Shown piece by piece: positions 1 through 11,081 of a stretch of 64,000 nucleotides of DNA. Under the pieces are notes generated by a model that saw only the letters and a program-made list of their open reading frames with translations, made no database searches and was not told where the DNA came from. Source of the stretch: Pohlia nutans. Taxonomy: Eukaryota > Streptophyta > Bryopsida > Bryales > Mniaceae. Made by a program: the position numbers and the translations under genes. Positions within the stretch are counted from its first letter, which is position 1; every line of letters begins with the position of its first letter. The stretch is from NCBI GenBank assembly GCA_022496805.1, contig CM040094.1, positions 12,361,501 to 12,425,500 of the forward strand. Reading direction: 5' to 3'.

Positions 1-226
1 GGTGTTCGTGTGAGTCTTCTTGCTTCTGTTGATAATCCGTCGTTGGAAGAGCTTAGCAGGAGTTCTTAGGGTAAGGTAGGGCAACACAATGGACGAGAAA
101 CGCCTAACTGCATAATGCGTGCTATGGCGGTGTTCGTGTGAGTCTTCTTGCTTCTGTTGATAATCCATTCGTGGAAGAGCTTAAGTTAGCAAGATTCAGT
201 TCTAGGGCACAATGGACGAGAAACTC
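1..226 (+). repeat. Imperfect tandem duplication at the 5' end of the Kir-like gene
   Basis: Bases 1-56 recur almost unchanged at 129-184, and the ATGGACGAGAAAC start context at 89 recurs at 212, giving a unit of about 125 bp. In the downstream copy the ATG opens the coding frame of the channel gene. In the upstream copy the same ATG reads MDEKRLTA and then hits a stop at 113-115, so it would act as an upstream ORF if transcribed. The true transcription start cannot be placed because the window begins here. Confidence 0.8.
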
Positions 227-2218
227 CAAGGCGAGGTTCCGGAGATTCATCGGCTGCAAGGGAAAGCTCTCCTCCGATCAATTCAGGTCTGTCTTGTATT
301 GTATTGATCTGCGTTTCTTGAAACCTAAGCCATTGCTACGGTCGAATATTTCAGAGTCGAGATTTCGGACTGCGTTTTTTTTTCTTTTTCAACATTCTGT
401 GTTCTTGAGCTGTAACCTCTTAGATGTAATTGAGAAACGTTCAAATTGACGCTGAGATAGAAAGAGAGATCGCCGTTCTTCGTATTTATGGCTATGGAGT
501 CGCAACATGATTCGATTGATGTGATTGAACGAGGTGTGTGGAAGATCAATCGATGAGTATCTTGAATGGTTACTTGCAGGTGAAACAGGAACAGAGTTTA
601 TTGGTACGGCTGTACAACCTCTACATCTACACGCTGCGCATGCCGCTCCCCGTCTTCTTCCTCGTTATGTTCTTCACGCCTTTAGTGTTGAGCATTGTCT
701 TCACAGCGTTTTACCTGTTAGACGTGGACGGGCTGTTCATCCCCGAAGATCATGAGTGGGGAAGGCGGAGCTGGTGGGACAATGTGTACGGCTTCGCTGG
801 TGAGAAGTACTTCAAGGTGTTCATCTTCAGCCTGTCGTTGTGCACCACGTTTGGAGGGACAGGCGTCGAGGCTCGCTCGCCTTACAACCTTCTTCTGGCC
901 AATTTGAATACCTTAACGGCTCAGCTCGTTTTTGTTTTCCTCAGTGGCGCAGGTATGCTCGTTTTCATAGCGGCTATTAATTCCACGGTTTTGATGTCGT
1001 TGTTTTCACTCTTTCTCCTTCAACAAGAATGATTGTCTAAAAGGCTCTCCTTGCCATGGCATTGTGTGCAGTGTTTTACAGGTTGTCGCAGCCAGCGGAG
1101 CCGATTTGTTGGGCTAAAATGGCGCTCATTACCAACGACAAATTCACCGAGCATGCAAATAACCTGTCTCCTGGCGAAAAGTCACACAAGTAAGTTTTTT
1201 CAGTTCACTTTTCATCTTGGATTGTGCTTGTGACTGCTGAATTGTGTCAGTGACTTCTACCGTAGTGCTTTGTTCTTGTGGTGTTTTTAGTGTCCAACGG
1301 TGGAAGCATTATTTTCAAACACATATGATCAATGCCGGTTTTGAGCCTTACACCCTAGTGATCCCTCATTGTAAGACCACTCACCACCAGAGGTTTACTG
1401 ACGGTGGACGAAGAATCTCTCCTGAAACTGTTCTCGGTTTAATGTCAACTCTGTAACCTCATTGACTTTATTTGTCATCAGAGACATTGTGCACCTTCGA
1501 ATGGTGTTCGATGCTTTTAACTTCTGTCGATTTCTATGACCTATCTACTCACCAACTCTGTCACTGACTGAAATCCGAAAACGTACAGATCTTTCATTAT
1601 TCGAGTAAACCTGGCAGATCCAGCAAAGATGGTTTTGATTGAGTGCAAGTTTGAGGTCATCTACCGATGCATTGTGACTTCGGCTGGTTCAAGCTCTCCG
1701 TTCGTCCACCATATTCCTCTTCAGCTGGTGCGGCCGGAGGTTTCCTATCTCAAATTTGGCCTTATCATTCGACACGTTATTGATGAATCTAGTCCACTCT
1801 ATGGAATGGATTTTGAGGTAGAGCACATGTACCAATGTCATCTGTTATTCTACTTTACGAACAGTTGTCAATCAAAGAACGAGATAAACATGTTATGGTG
1901 TAGTCAGTGCTTTGATTTCAACTGCGAGCTTTCCATCTAAATCTTTGGAGTGTGGCTGTGATTTGCAAGGCGTTTAAAGCGAAGGATGCTTCATTCACTG
2001 TTACAGTGTCAGGAACGGAGCGATCATCCATGCAACCAGTCTTCAGCGAGAACTTGTATTCCGTTGTCGATGGAGATATTATCTGGGACCGGCAATACGA
2101 AGACCAGATTTTAACGGACAAGCAGGGGCGCACCATCTTCTCTGCAAATGTGTTGAGCCACTTGAAGCCTTTGAATGAAGATTGCGGCAATGGAATTATG
2201 CAAAAAAAGATAGCCTAA
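212..2218 (+). CDS. Inward-rectifier (Kir-like) potassium channel family protein
   Basis: Five exons (212-286, 580-952, 1072-1189, 1589-1817, 1970-2218) join in phase to a 347-residue protein, close to KirBac and Kir lengths. It has an N-terminal slide-helix-like stretch (about 26-46), TM1 (48-72), a pore loop, and TM2 (about 129-152). A cytoplasmic beta-rich domain follows; it carries the Kir-type SPLYGMDFE segment and an SSMQ...IIWD segment (284-305) matching the (T)TQARTSY...EILWG region of Kir channels. The family forms plasma-membrane tetramers that pass K+. Where canonical members read TIGYG or TVGYG, this protein reads TTFGG (114-118, then TG), so K+ selectivity is doubtful. Exon 5 was started at 1970 because only that acceptor keeps phase and gives the family-like join. 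The start at 212 is supported by an open 25-codon exon ending in CAG/GT. Family assignment is by recalled motif, not by alignment. Confidence 0.78.
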
Positions 2219-2967
2219 CATACAGCGATTCATGACTTATGACAAATTGAGAAGAGCACATCAATCGGCTGCCAGCGGTGCTAGGAGTCTGATTGTAGAC
2301 GGTTTTTGTAGGACACGCGGCCACACTGAAGAACCCTTCAGTGCTTAAAGGTGAGCGCTGAAAGCGTAGTGTAGAAGATCACATGAATTGATTCAGTGAA
2401 TCACAGGCTTGTAGATTACCATTTCATAGAATTTCTGTCATAATTGTTTTTTCTCTCAAAATAAGAATCTATGATTAGTGTTGGAGAAAGCTCAGCGTTG
2501 TAGGCAGACATGTTCTCCTGCCATACTGCAACATTTAATATCAAAAGGAATTGAACGAGAATGTTGACGCCTGCGCATCTAAATTTAGCATCTAACCAGC
2601 TGAGCAATCGAACATGGAGCGTGGTAACCGTGGAGCTTCTGCGGCTCCGAAGTGATGCAGCGTACCGAATGTTTGGTTTCTGCTGTGTTGTCTTTTGAGA
2701 AAGAGATGAGCATCGTGGAACTCTAATCTCAAATATTGTTGTTTCAAATATATTGAGAGTGTGGGTGACGATTTCACATAGCCAGCCATTTCTGAAGGGA
2801 GCACCTCACACCGACTTTTTGTACCAAATCCATGCGATGCAAATTTGCCAAGTTGAAAATAGGATTCTAGGGTTAGGCAGCTGAAAGCAGACATGAGCCC
2901 ATTGGCGTACTAGCAGCAACCTTTGCAAATCTGGTGTTGTAGCTTATTCAAGCGACTGCTTCTGTCG
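2219..2967. other. Intergenic stretch after the Kir-like gene
   Basis: This holds the presumed 3' UTR and spacer. I see no convincing coding frame or repeat; the two minus-strand frames at 2416-2894 have no recognisable motif and lie in unremarkable DNA. Confidence 0.5.
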
Positions 2968-3187
2968 TTAACCCTAAAGGACCAAGAATCCCGAATTGGG
3001 GCTCATGTTTTTATTTTCATTTTAGCAATTTTGAGTAGGTCTTTTCCCTTGTTCAAGTCCTTTCTTTCTTGACCAACACATTCAATATTCTTCACTGATT
3101 CAGTAGATATAAAATTTGGTTCTATCTGGGTTCTACTTTTCACATCGAATTTGTCATTTTAAAACCATGAATCCTGGTCCTTTAGGC
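2968..3187. mobile_element. TTAA element, family A' (degraded right end)
   Basis: It starts TTAACCCTAAAGGACCAAGA and ends with ATGAATCCTGGTCCTTTAGG, the inverted counterpart, but the final GGTTAA is lost. It is the same family as 22326-22531 and 22774-22982. It ends about 160 bp before the start codon of the methyltransferase gene, so it lies in that gene's promoter region. Confidence 0.7.
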
Positions 3188-3343
3188 GGCGACGGGTATT
3201 TCTGAACTTTTGTTCCATTTTTTCAATTTCTGTCACGACACTTTCACTTCCGGCGCTACTCAAGCTTAATATTCTCAAGCGTCGCAACCACACAGGGATT
3301 CTAGCTACGAAGAAGAATTCCGGTTCGATGTTCATATAAGCAG

Positions 3344-6300
3344 ATGGCTCTCTGTAGGGAGCCCAATTCATTAGCCTGTTGCTCCGGCAGGATCGACGAT
3401 GCATTCGTCCCTAGAAACTACCGAACTGCCAGATTGTTTGTGAAGAAAGATTTTGTGGCTTGTAAAGTGGTAAGGACCTCGGGATTCAAGCGCGAGTGGA
3501 AAATTAGGGCAACGCAGGAATTGCAGAGGTTTTACGCGACGTGCGAGAGGGGAGTGGAGGAGATTCTGGCTGCCGAGCTTTCCTCTCCGCTCATCAGCGC
3601 CTCGCAGGTAGAATTAGGGTTTGGTGGCGTCTCCTTTGTCGGCACTCAGACGACAGGATACAATGCCAACCTTTGGTTGCGCACTGCGGATCGCGTGCTG
3701 TGCGAGCTCGCCCGCGGCCTCTTGCCCCAGGGGGGCCACTCAGTCAGTCGCGTTTACGACTTTGTGCGAGCAGCTGCAGATTGGCGCTTGCTCCTCGTCG
3801 AAGATCAAATTTCACAAGCAGGTGAGCATGTCCTTCCTCTCCCCGTTTCTTAGTCCGCGAACAGTGTGATTCCCCTGTTCTGAAAGTTAGGGTTTAGGGT
3901 TTAAGTATTTTCTGAAAATTGGACCACCTGCTGCAAATCATCTGTTTGTGCGAAAATGACTTCAGTTCGACACAATCCTGTTGATCTTGTAGTACAGAAC
4001 AGGAGCTTTAAAACGAGAAAATGCCACCGTTCAATGCAAAGTTCAGTGATGCAGATGGCCATATTGGACGTTTTAGATGCATAGGGGTTCCGTATTTTAA
4101 CCCTAAACGTCCCACGGGGATAGTACATACGTGGCCGTATAATTGGCATTGGCTACGAACAAGAAGCTCTGAATTGGGATCTCAATAGCTCACTAAAACC
4201 GCATTGATGTAAATTTCAGCTTCTGTGTTGAACTCAAACCTATAAAAGGTCTGGATCCATTCTAAATACTAGAAAAATACACCGTATTCTATTGGCCGCA
4301 AAGACACTTTCAGACGTTTAGGGGTTAACAAATATGTAAGAGTGTGCTTTCATTGGAAGATCAGTATAAAAGCTCTGGAGAGATCACTTTGGGTACGACA
4401 AGAGCTAAACTCTCTCGAGATCAAATTTTCTCAATCAAAGTATGATGATTGCATATTATGCAATCATTTGAAGTGGGAGGTTGTAGACCACTATGGAAGG
4501 GACAATAGACAACCCCAGTTTCATTCAAAGATGAGTGGCCATAGACATTTAGCTTACACCCAACTTGCTAAGGTGGTTACCCCATAACCAACTGGCTCCT
4601 TTCACCAACAGCTAGGGGCATTATCCGCAATCAATGCTGTAATGATGTTGGTTGTAGTATGAGTTACAGTTGGTAATGGGTTCTCTCTTGTTGGTTTTAG
4701 TATATGTAAGTGTGGTTATGGATTCGTTGTTGTTGGTTTAAGCATCTTTAGGGTGTGCAATACAAATCTTCTTTAGACAGAAAGAGCTCTACCTATATGA
4801 CGTGAATGGGATGTGTCATACTTCAACTTTGAAAATTCATAACTAATTCATTCTTCATCCAAAAATTACGTTTCAACTTGTGTTGGAATCTATTTCTTCT
4901 TGCCGAACTCTAAAAAATAATAATACTAAGTAATATCAATGCCTCATATCCATATTTCTTATTCAGTTGGGAATGGGGTAACCACCTTAATTGCAGTCCA
5001 ACCAAGTGTATTGGAAGAGATAAGTTGCTGTTGGTAACAGGGGTCAGGTTCCTGACGGTTTTTGCATCCTCTACCTCATGTACAGCAAAGCGTTACAAAT
5101 TCCGAAAATTCTCGGTTCAAATCAGACTGCTGAATTTCGCTGCTGATGACCAAGCTCCGGTATCCGCCAGCGTCAGCAACGCAATTTGGGATTCGCTTCG
5201 TGATGCTTGTGGAAGCCGGTGGCCTGAAAGGGAAGACGCAGTCAGTGTCGTTCCTCTGTTTCTCCATGTGGACAGAGACACGGCTGTTCTGTACAGGGAT
5301 ATGAGTGGGGTTAGGGTTTTAGGTTTTCATGGGGACACCATGGCTGGACTCGCGGCTGCTGTATTGACCGTGGCAGGGTGGAATCACATGGTGCCTGGTT
5401 TTGGTGAGGCCAATCAGAATGCTGCTCAAGGCAAGGACCGGGTTCTTCTGGATCCCTTTTGTGGGACAGGGACTTTTCTCATACAAGCTGCCCTTATGGC
5501 GAGTAATATTGCACCTGGTTTGATGCGACAACAGTGGCCTTTCCAGGTATGTAAAGCTCCCCAACTTCATATCTTGTGCATTCGTTTACAAGTTGGAGTT
5601 TCCATTGTTTAACCCTTTAACCCGTAAATGTCTGAATGTGCCTTTGCAACCAGTAGAATACGGTGTATTTTGGTTGTATTTGGAATGGATCCACACTTTT
5701 AATGGTTTCAGTTCAAAAGAGAAGTTAGATTTTGATCAATGCGGTTCTAGTGAGTTATTGACATCCCAGTTTAGATTTTCTTGTTGATAGAAAATCCCAA
5801 TCATACGACATTGTATATACTATCCCCGTGGGACGTTTAGGGGTTAAGGACCAAGAATTCATGGTTTAAAAATGACAAATTCAATCATTCATATAACGAA
5901 AAATATGATTTAGATAGGACCAAATTTTATATCACCAGAATTAGTAAAGAACATTGCATGTGTTGACCGTAAACAAAAATAAATTTGAACAATAGAAACT
6001 TCACATAGAACCCACTCAAAACTGCTAAAAAAACATGAAGCCAAATTTGGCCTTCTTGGTCCTTAAAGGGTTAAATCTAGAAGCATTCTTGATTTTGCTA
6101 CAACATCATGAAACCAAGTGGAGAGTGAAATTTTTCTTTTGTATCAAATTCCCACACACGGAGAGACTCTTATATTTGTTAAATTGACGTATTTCAGAGT
6201 GCCAAAAGTATTGGGCAGGCATCCAAAATCTAAAGCTAGAATGGTCATATTTGTTAAATTTCAAAGGTCCAAAACTGTGGCGTTCAAGTGCCTAGTGCTC

Positions 6301-9300
6301 TAAAATCTATGCCAGGTATTGATTTGAGGTTGAGGTTTTAGTCAAAACTGTGCCAGTTTAAGTTGCTGTGAGCATTTAGTATGGATGCCAATTGCATGGA
6401 TTTCGCTAATGTAATGAATATGACCCATAGAGGTAGTAGGTAAGCATACAATTTGTGTTTTTTGAGTTTCTCCTACATCAGTATACATGAGTGAGGATGG
6501 TTTCATAAATTCAAGGAGATCTCCCACCAATCCTCAATTAGTGTGAGACTTTACACACAATCCTCACTACTCACTGTGAGAATATTGAATCACTATGACT
6601 CACAATAATGGCAATAATTCACGAGCTGGGGTCTTCGTGCATGAAAGGGATGAATGTACAGCAGACATGAGGGTTCTCCACCTCCCTCCTTGTTGCTACC
6701 ATGCACACATGCCAGTCACCTAAGTTTCCACTAAGTTAGGAAAAAAGGGTAGCTACGGATGGGCCATGGATGATGATGAGGAATATGCCTGTCATTCTCC
6801 TTGGGGGCAAGGCAGAGGTAGCACTAGCTACTGAATGTTATGTCTTTCTAAGCAAGGTGTAATGAAAACAAGTTACTTGATTTTGAAACTGCCAGATGTC
6901 GACACTTACTGTAGGAATCAACCAGTTGAGTTCTGGCATGTCGTTACGCTTACACACCGTCTCTTGTGGTTGTGGCTGTGACTCAGACATGGCATGATTA
7001 TGATCACACAGCATGGACACAATGTCGAGATGCTGCAGCTTCGATGCAAGTCTCGTCCAGTTTAGGTGAGGAATTTCAGCCTCTTTAGCAAAAAATTTGA
7101 TAGCCAAATTTGGCAAAATATTGTAGATTCCTTGCTACATTTTGTAGTAAATTACTATATATAGTATAAAATTGGCTAATTTCACCATATTGGGAGCAGT
7201 GATCCCAGAACCACTTTATGACATTATGCGATCTCCCACACAAATGGTATCTACTTTTGCTACTAGTGCATACAATACTCACGATATCTCTATGATATCC
7301 GGCAAATACCTTTGACATATTAAGATGATACCATGATGATATCCGCAAATATCACCTCATGAAGTTACTACATGTTTATATCATGATGAGCATTCTTGCT
7401 ACATTTCATTTTATTTTTTTCATTTTCTTTCTTTGTATGTTCAGCAGCCCCATTTTTTGGGTAGATATCCAACTAATTTTAGCTAGTTTTGAGATCACTG
7501 ATTGGGAAAAGCCATTTGGGTATAAAAGTAGTGGCTAATTCCCTCAATAATTGAGTTATCCGTAATGTCACCTTGAATTTGATGAATCTACAAGGATTTT
7601 TATTTTATTTTACTCTTATTTGTTCACTCCAAATAGTTAAAAGGTGTGAAATTTTTTGGTGGTCTATCATTATCAGGTGTGTAAGAGGTGTGTAAGACCT
7701 TGGTGGTCTTCAAAAGTTTTTTAGCTCCTTTCTTGGTGCTAAAAAACTTTTGAAGACCACCAAGCTCTTACACACCTAATAATGATAGGCCACCAAGATC
7801 TTTCACACCTTTTAGCTATTTGGAGTGAACAAATAATAATTTAATAAAACAATATTCATGGTATCTTCTTAAATGAGTAAAGATTAGCAACGCTGTTTTG
7901 GGTTTTTTCGGAGCCACTTGGATAAAATTCGCACAACACATTAGAGTTTTCCGCAAACTCATCGGCTTTCAGAGCCTTACTTTGGCAATTTCTTGAGTAT
8001 ACGAAAATTGGCCCGTGGTGGGCTGTCAGGGGCTGTCAGTTACTGGTTTTTCTATTTTAGTGAATAGACCTACTCCAAAGACCCACTCCATGTAGATACG
8101 TGTCAAGCCAAGGAAGCCCATGTGACAGAGCATCCACGAGAATAGAAACTGAGTTTGGGAAGTTTTTGGGCACCGTTTTTGGTGCCCTCAAACTTCAGAC
8201 CTCTAGTTTATTTACAACATCTGACATGTCTACTTTTATTGTCTTCTCAACCTCTCTTTTCACAATCTGCGGTCCAGTCACCCAACTGTAGAGCACTTTG
8301 CGGATAACTCTATTTTCACTGGTCTCGTCTGTGTCAGGTGCACGACTGATAGGAAACGACATGAACGACGGGGCTATCGCCAAATGCAAGAGATTTGCAA
8401 GCGCAGCTGGTGTGCTCCATCTGCTACACCTGAGCTGTGAAACATCTCGCCATTACCAACCCCCGTGCACCCCCTCCCTCGTCGTCACCAATCCTCCATG
8501 CTCTGCACCGCTCACATATTCCAGGTTTGCTCCTGATACATCCTCATCAACCACGTAACAAAGCTCCGTAAATATCATTAACCCCTAAAGGACCAAGGAT
8601 TCATGGTTTTAAAAGGGCAAGTTCAAACGATCATATCGTGAAAATTATAATTTGAATGGGACCAAATTTTATATCACTGGAATTAGTGAAGAATATTACA
8701 CATGTTGAATTAAAAGTAAAATAAAAATCAACAAAACGAATCTACATAACACCTACTCAAAATCACTGGAAAAAAATAAATAGGAGCCACCTGGTGGCCT
8801 TACGGTCCTTTTGGGTTAATAAAATGTTTTATTTGTATTTTATTCACATGGTAAATTGCACCAATGCCAGTATCAAACAAGTTAATAAGCATTTCACTAA
8901 CTAGAGTCTTCCTTGAATACTGTGGTTTCTCATATTAGTGCACCTTGCAGATACACACAATTCCAAATTTAATGTTATTAGTGTATGGGGGTGTGTCAAT
9001 AACTGGTGTAGTTGGAACCTACTGTTAACTAATGGGAAGTCAGGCTTTCAATGTACTGCTTGCTTAGCGCATGTGGCTTTATCAGTTCAAACCATTGGTA
9101 TGCGCACAGTTCGTTTACTTGTCCAAAATTAAGGAGTTCAATTAATGTAAATTAGTTAGCAAGAGTTGGCACCAATTTGTTAATAGACCCAACGCAGGCA
9201 TTAAGGTAGAGCTTCCCATAGCTTATGAGTGACCCTATAACTTCTCTCTAGAACTCCTGCAAGAGCTGCCAACACATAACACCTTTATGTTCGGGAATTG

Positions 9301-10444
9301 ATCTCATTGTTGTCAGTTATTGGTGAACCTATATATTAGTCATGGGTTTCAAAGAACTTTTCACTGAATAATTTATTTTTTTTGAAAAAACATGCGAAAA
9401 ATTTACCATTCAACAATATCTCTGTTTCTGTATGAAAGAGGAATATCTCATCAGTGAAGCTCCTACCTATCCTATGCTAAAAACCTTATTTTATCGGGTA
9501 TGGGTACTTCAACCTTAACTAAACATCAGGAATTTAGGACCCCACGGATTTTCAACGATTTCCGTGCGATGTTTGCACAGATCCTGTACGGATTTCATAC
9601 TAATCTTGCACTAAATTTGCAAAAATTCTACATCCATTCTTTTTGTTATCTAACAAAGTGCAGAATCCGTGCAAAATTAGTGTGGAATCTGTGCAAAAAT
9701 TTCACGAACCCATGAAATATCGGATGTCACATGCAAAATGTTGAAAATCCGTGGGGTCCTAAACTCCTGATGCAAATTGCTACTTGCTCGGTGTTTGAAT
9801 ACAAAACTGAGTCCCAGTCCTCAAACTGAGATTGCGATTTTTGACTGTTTTTAGACTGTTTTTTGGGGTCTTAAACCTTAAAGGTCCAGATTGGCCATTC
9901 CAGCCAGTATTATACAGATATATTTCATTGTATTTGGAATGGTTCTACACCTCCTATGAGTTTCATATCAAAAGTGAAGTTAAAATTCATGTCTACATGG
10001 TCTTAAAATCTATTGGGATCTCAATTTGAAACTTTCTACTTACAAAAAATGTTAAATATACGACAACGTATCTACTATGCCCTAAATCCTTTAAGGGTTA
10101 ATTTTTCAATGTGCAGCCTCAGGGGGGAGGACGAACGACTGCTCACATTATGGCAGGGCTTTGGGCAGTTCCTAAAGTTGCAATGCCGCGGTGCGGATGT
10201 GTACGTGCTGTCCGAAAACGATTGGCTTACACATGCCATGCATATGGTGCCGGACCGCAAGTGGGACATGCAGCCTGACAAGCAGTGGCGTGGGAAGAAA
10301 CGGATGGGTCGCAGGGATGAGAAAATCTTCGGCTCTCGCGAACGCAAGCTTCTTCACTATCATGTACACTCCCGGCGTGCTCAAGGAGATCCGCTGTCTG
10401 TCATTCCGTTTTCATCACTGTCTCCCAATTCCTCATTGGGGTAA
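3344..10444 (+). CDS. THUMP/UPF0020-type RNA guanine-N2 methyltransferase
   Basis: Exons 3344-3821, 5086-5546, 6987-7065, 8338-8524 and 10117-10444 sum to 1533 nt (510 residues) with every phase matching. The N-terminus (about 63-160) has the [17 protein letters not shown] start of the THUMP-containing half. Residues 282-290 (DPFCGTGTF) are the SAM-binding motif I, and 347-350 (NDMN) fit the acidic SAM contact of motif II. Residues 391-394 read NPPC in the position of the catalytic NPP(Y/F/W). Relatives are RlmL/YcbY-like enzymes that make m2G in rRNA; plant copies are often organellar, and the basic first 50 residues could be a transit peptide (inference). The 79-nt third exon has no long open frame of its own; it was found by matching the W-x-D-Y-D...W-x-x-C-R-D-A-A stretch expected between motifs I and II. 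Introns 1, 2, 3 and 4 all carry transposons. GTAAGG directly follows the last glycine codon, so an additional 3' exon is possible. Confidence 0.88.
3893..4092. repeat. Degraded element, family X (partner of 33861-34109)
   Basis: This shares the AAAATTGGACC(A/T)CCTGCTG, TGTTTGTG and CAGATGGCCATATTGG blocks with 33861-34109, including the terminal GGTTTAGATGC(A/G)TAGGG. It lies in intron 1 of the methyltransferase gene and has lost its left TTAA end. Confidence 0.6.
4097..4328. mobile_element. TTAA element, family P
   Basis: It is 232 bp, begins TTAACCCTAAACGTCCCACG and ends AGACGTTTAGGGGTTAA. It is a full copy in intron 1 of the methyltransferase gene, and 5617-5847 is the same family in opposite orientation. 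Confidence 0.85.
4569..4990. mobile_element. TA-flanked MITE, AGGTGGTTACCCC family
   Basis: The terminal inverted repeats are AGGTGGTTACCCCAT and the complement ATGGGGTAACCACCT, flanked by TA on both sides, which fits a Tc1/mariner-type target. It is about 420 bp and ends roughly 95 bp before exon 2 of the methyltransferase gene. A second copy lies at 42125-42548. Confidence 0.8.
5617..5847. mobile_element. TTAA element, family P, opposite orientation
   Basis: The ends are TTAACCCGTAAATGTC and GGGACGTTTAGGGGTTAA. The interior is the reverse complement of 4097-4328. It shares its right TTAA (5844-5847) with the next element. Confidence 0.8.
5844..6074. mobile_element. TTAA element, family A' (left end trimmed)
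   Basis: It reads TTAAGGACCAAGAATTCATGG at the left and TTGGTCCTTAAAGGGTTAA at the right; the CCCCTAAA of the left end is missing. It abuts the preceding element through one TTAA. Confidence 0.7.
7197..7500. mobile_element. hAT-type MITE
   Basis: It is 304 bp with inverted ends CAGTGATCCCA and TTTTGAGATCACTG. The flanks ATTGGGAG (7189-7196) and ATTGGGAA (7501-7508) are an 8-bp target duplication with one mismatch, which is diagnostic of hAT. Relatives are at 45036-45343 and about 54935-55235. It is in intron 3 of the methyltransferase gene. Confidence 0.85.
7548..7880. mobile_element. Foldback element, family M
   Basis: Long complementary arms meet at about 7707-7769, where CTTGGTGGTCTTCAAAAG and its complement bracket a short spacer. 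The outer arms carry GTTATCCGTAATGTCACC at the left and a degraded counterpart at the right. Related copies are at 46545-47311 and 56066-56424. It is in intron 3 of the methyltransferase gene. Confidence 0.7.
7942..8312. mobile_element. TA-flanked MITE, family N
   Basis: The ends are TAGAGTTTTCCGCAAA and TTTGCGGATAACTCTA. Other copies are 46844-47239 (reversed) and 58963-59322. Its right end is only about 25 bp from the acceptor of exon 4 of the methyltransferase gene, so part of the branch-point region is likely transposon-derived. Confidence 0.75.
8578..8819. mobile_element. TTAA element, family A
   Basis: It is 242 bp, begins TTAACCCCTAAAGGACCAAG and ends GGTCCTTTTGGGTTAA. It is in intron 4 of the methyltransferase gene. 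Confidence 0.85.
9523..9773. mobile_element. MITE with 30-bp inverted repeats (CATCAGGAATTTAGGACCCC)
   Basis: CATCAGGAATTTAGGACCCC and the following CACGGATTTTCAAC return inverted at 9738-9772 with few mismatches. The target duplication and superfamily are unclear. It is in intron 4 of the methyltransferase gene. Confidence 0.7.
9871..10101. mobile_element. TTAA element, family P (diverged)
   Basis: It is bounded by TTAAACCTTAAAGGTC and CCTTTAAGGGTTAA, with an interior like 5617-5847 (the TTGTATTTGGAATGG block and CATGGTCTTAAAATCTAT-like tail). It ends 15 bp before exon 5 of the methyltransferase gene. Confidence 0.65.
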
Positions 10445-10719
10445 GGTACATCACAAGTTGAGGAAGTCATGTTTTTGTAATGTTTTACGTATATTGTTGA
10501 GATGAACAAGTGTGATTACGTTTGACATATGTTTATCGTAGAAAAAACGTACGAAGGACATATTACAAACATGTAAAGCTTATCCTGATGTGTTTCTTCA
10601 TATTTGTGACAAAAACATGACAAGTTTGTACATGTAATTGTGACATTTAAAACATTGAGTATAGTTATTATTAGAATGAACAGATTTTTGGACACTCTTG
10701 TTAGCAAATCAAAGAGGAT

Positions 10720-11078
10720 TTCAATGCACCAAACAAGGCATTATTTGGATACCATGTGCAAAGTTTTATTGGCTCGGAAATTGTTTTATTTCTTCTTCCC
10801 AATGTGGTCCTCTAGATGCTTCTGGCTACCGCCACCCAAATAACCTAAATTTGTCCACTTGTGATCCCCAAGAAACCTAAAACCAACCATTTGTCATTCA
10901 ATCAAAAGGCTTTTACAAGTGAGTGGAATTGAGGCGTCTAAGTGGAATATAGATAACTTTTCACTTTCAAAATTAATATAAATTACATGAATCTTATATC
11001 ATTTTGATTCATGAATCTTTTATGTTTATCAACTAAATATAATCCCAATTTGATTTTTTAAATAGTTCTAAGCACAAA
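10720..11078. repeat. Dispersed repeat, family K
   Basis: Blocks such as CCACTTGTGA, TTGTCATTCAAT and CTTTTACAAGTGAGTGGAAT recur in order at about 47960-48372. No clear termini were found. It adjoins a family B element here, and the second copy also lies near one. Confidence 0.5.
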
Positions 11079-11081
11079 AGT

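Noticed and set aside
325..549. Minus-strand open frame opposite Kir intron 1
   Set aside because: It lies within an intron between two in-phase exons, has no motif, and is best explained by chance in AT-rich sequence.
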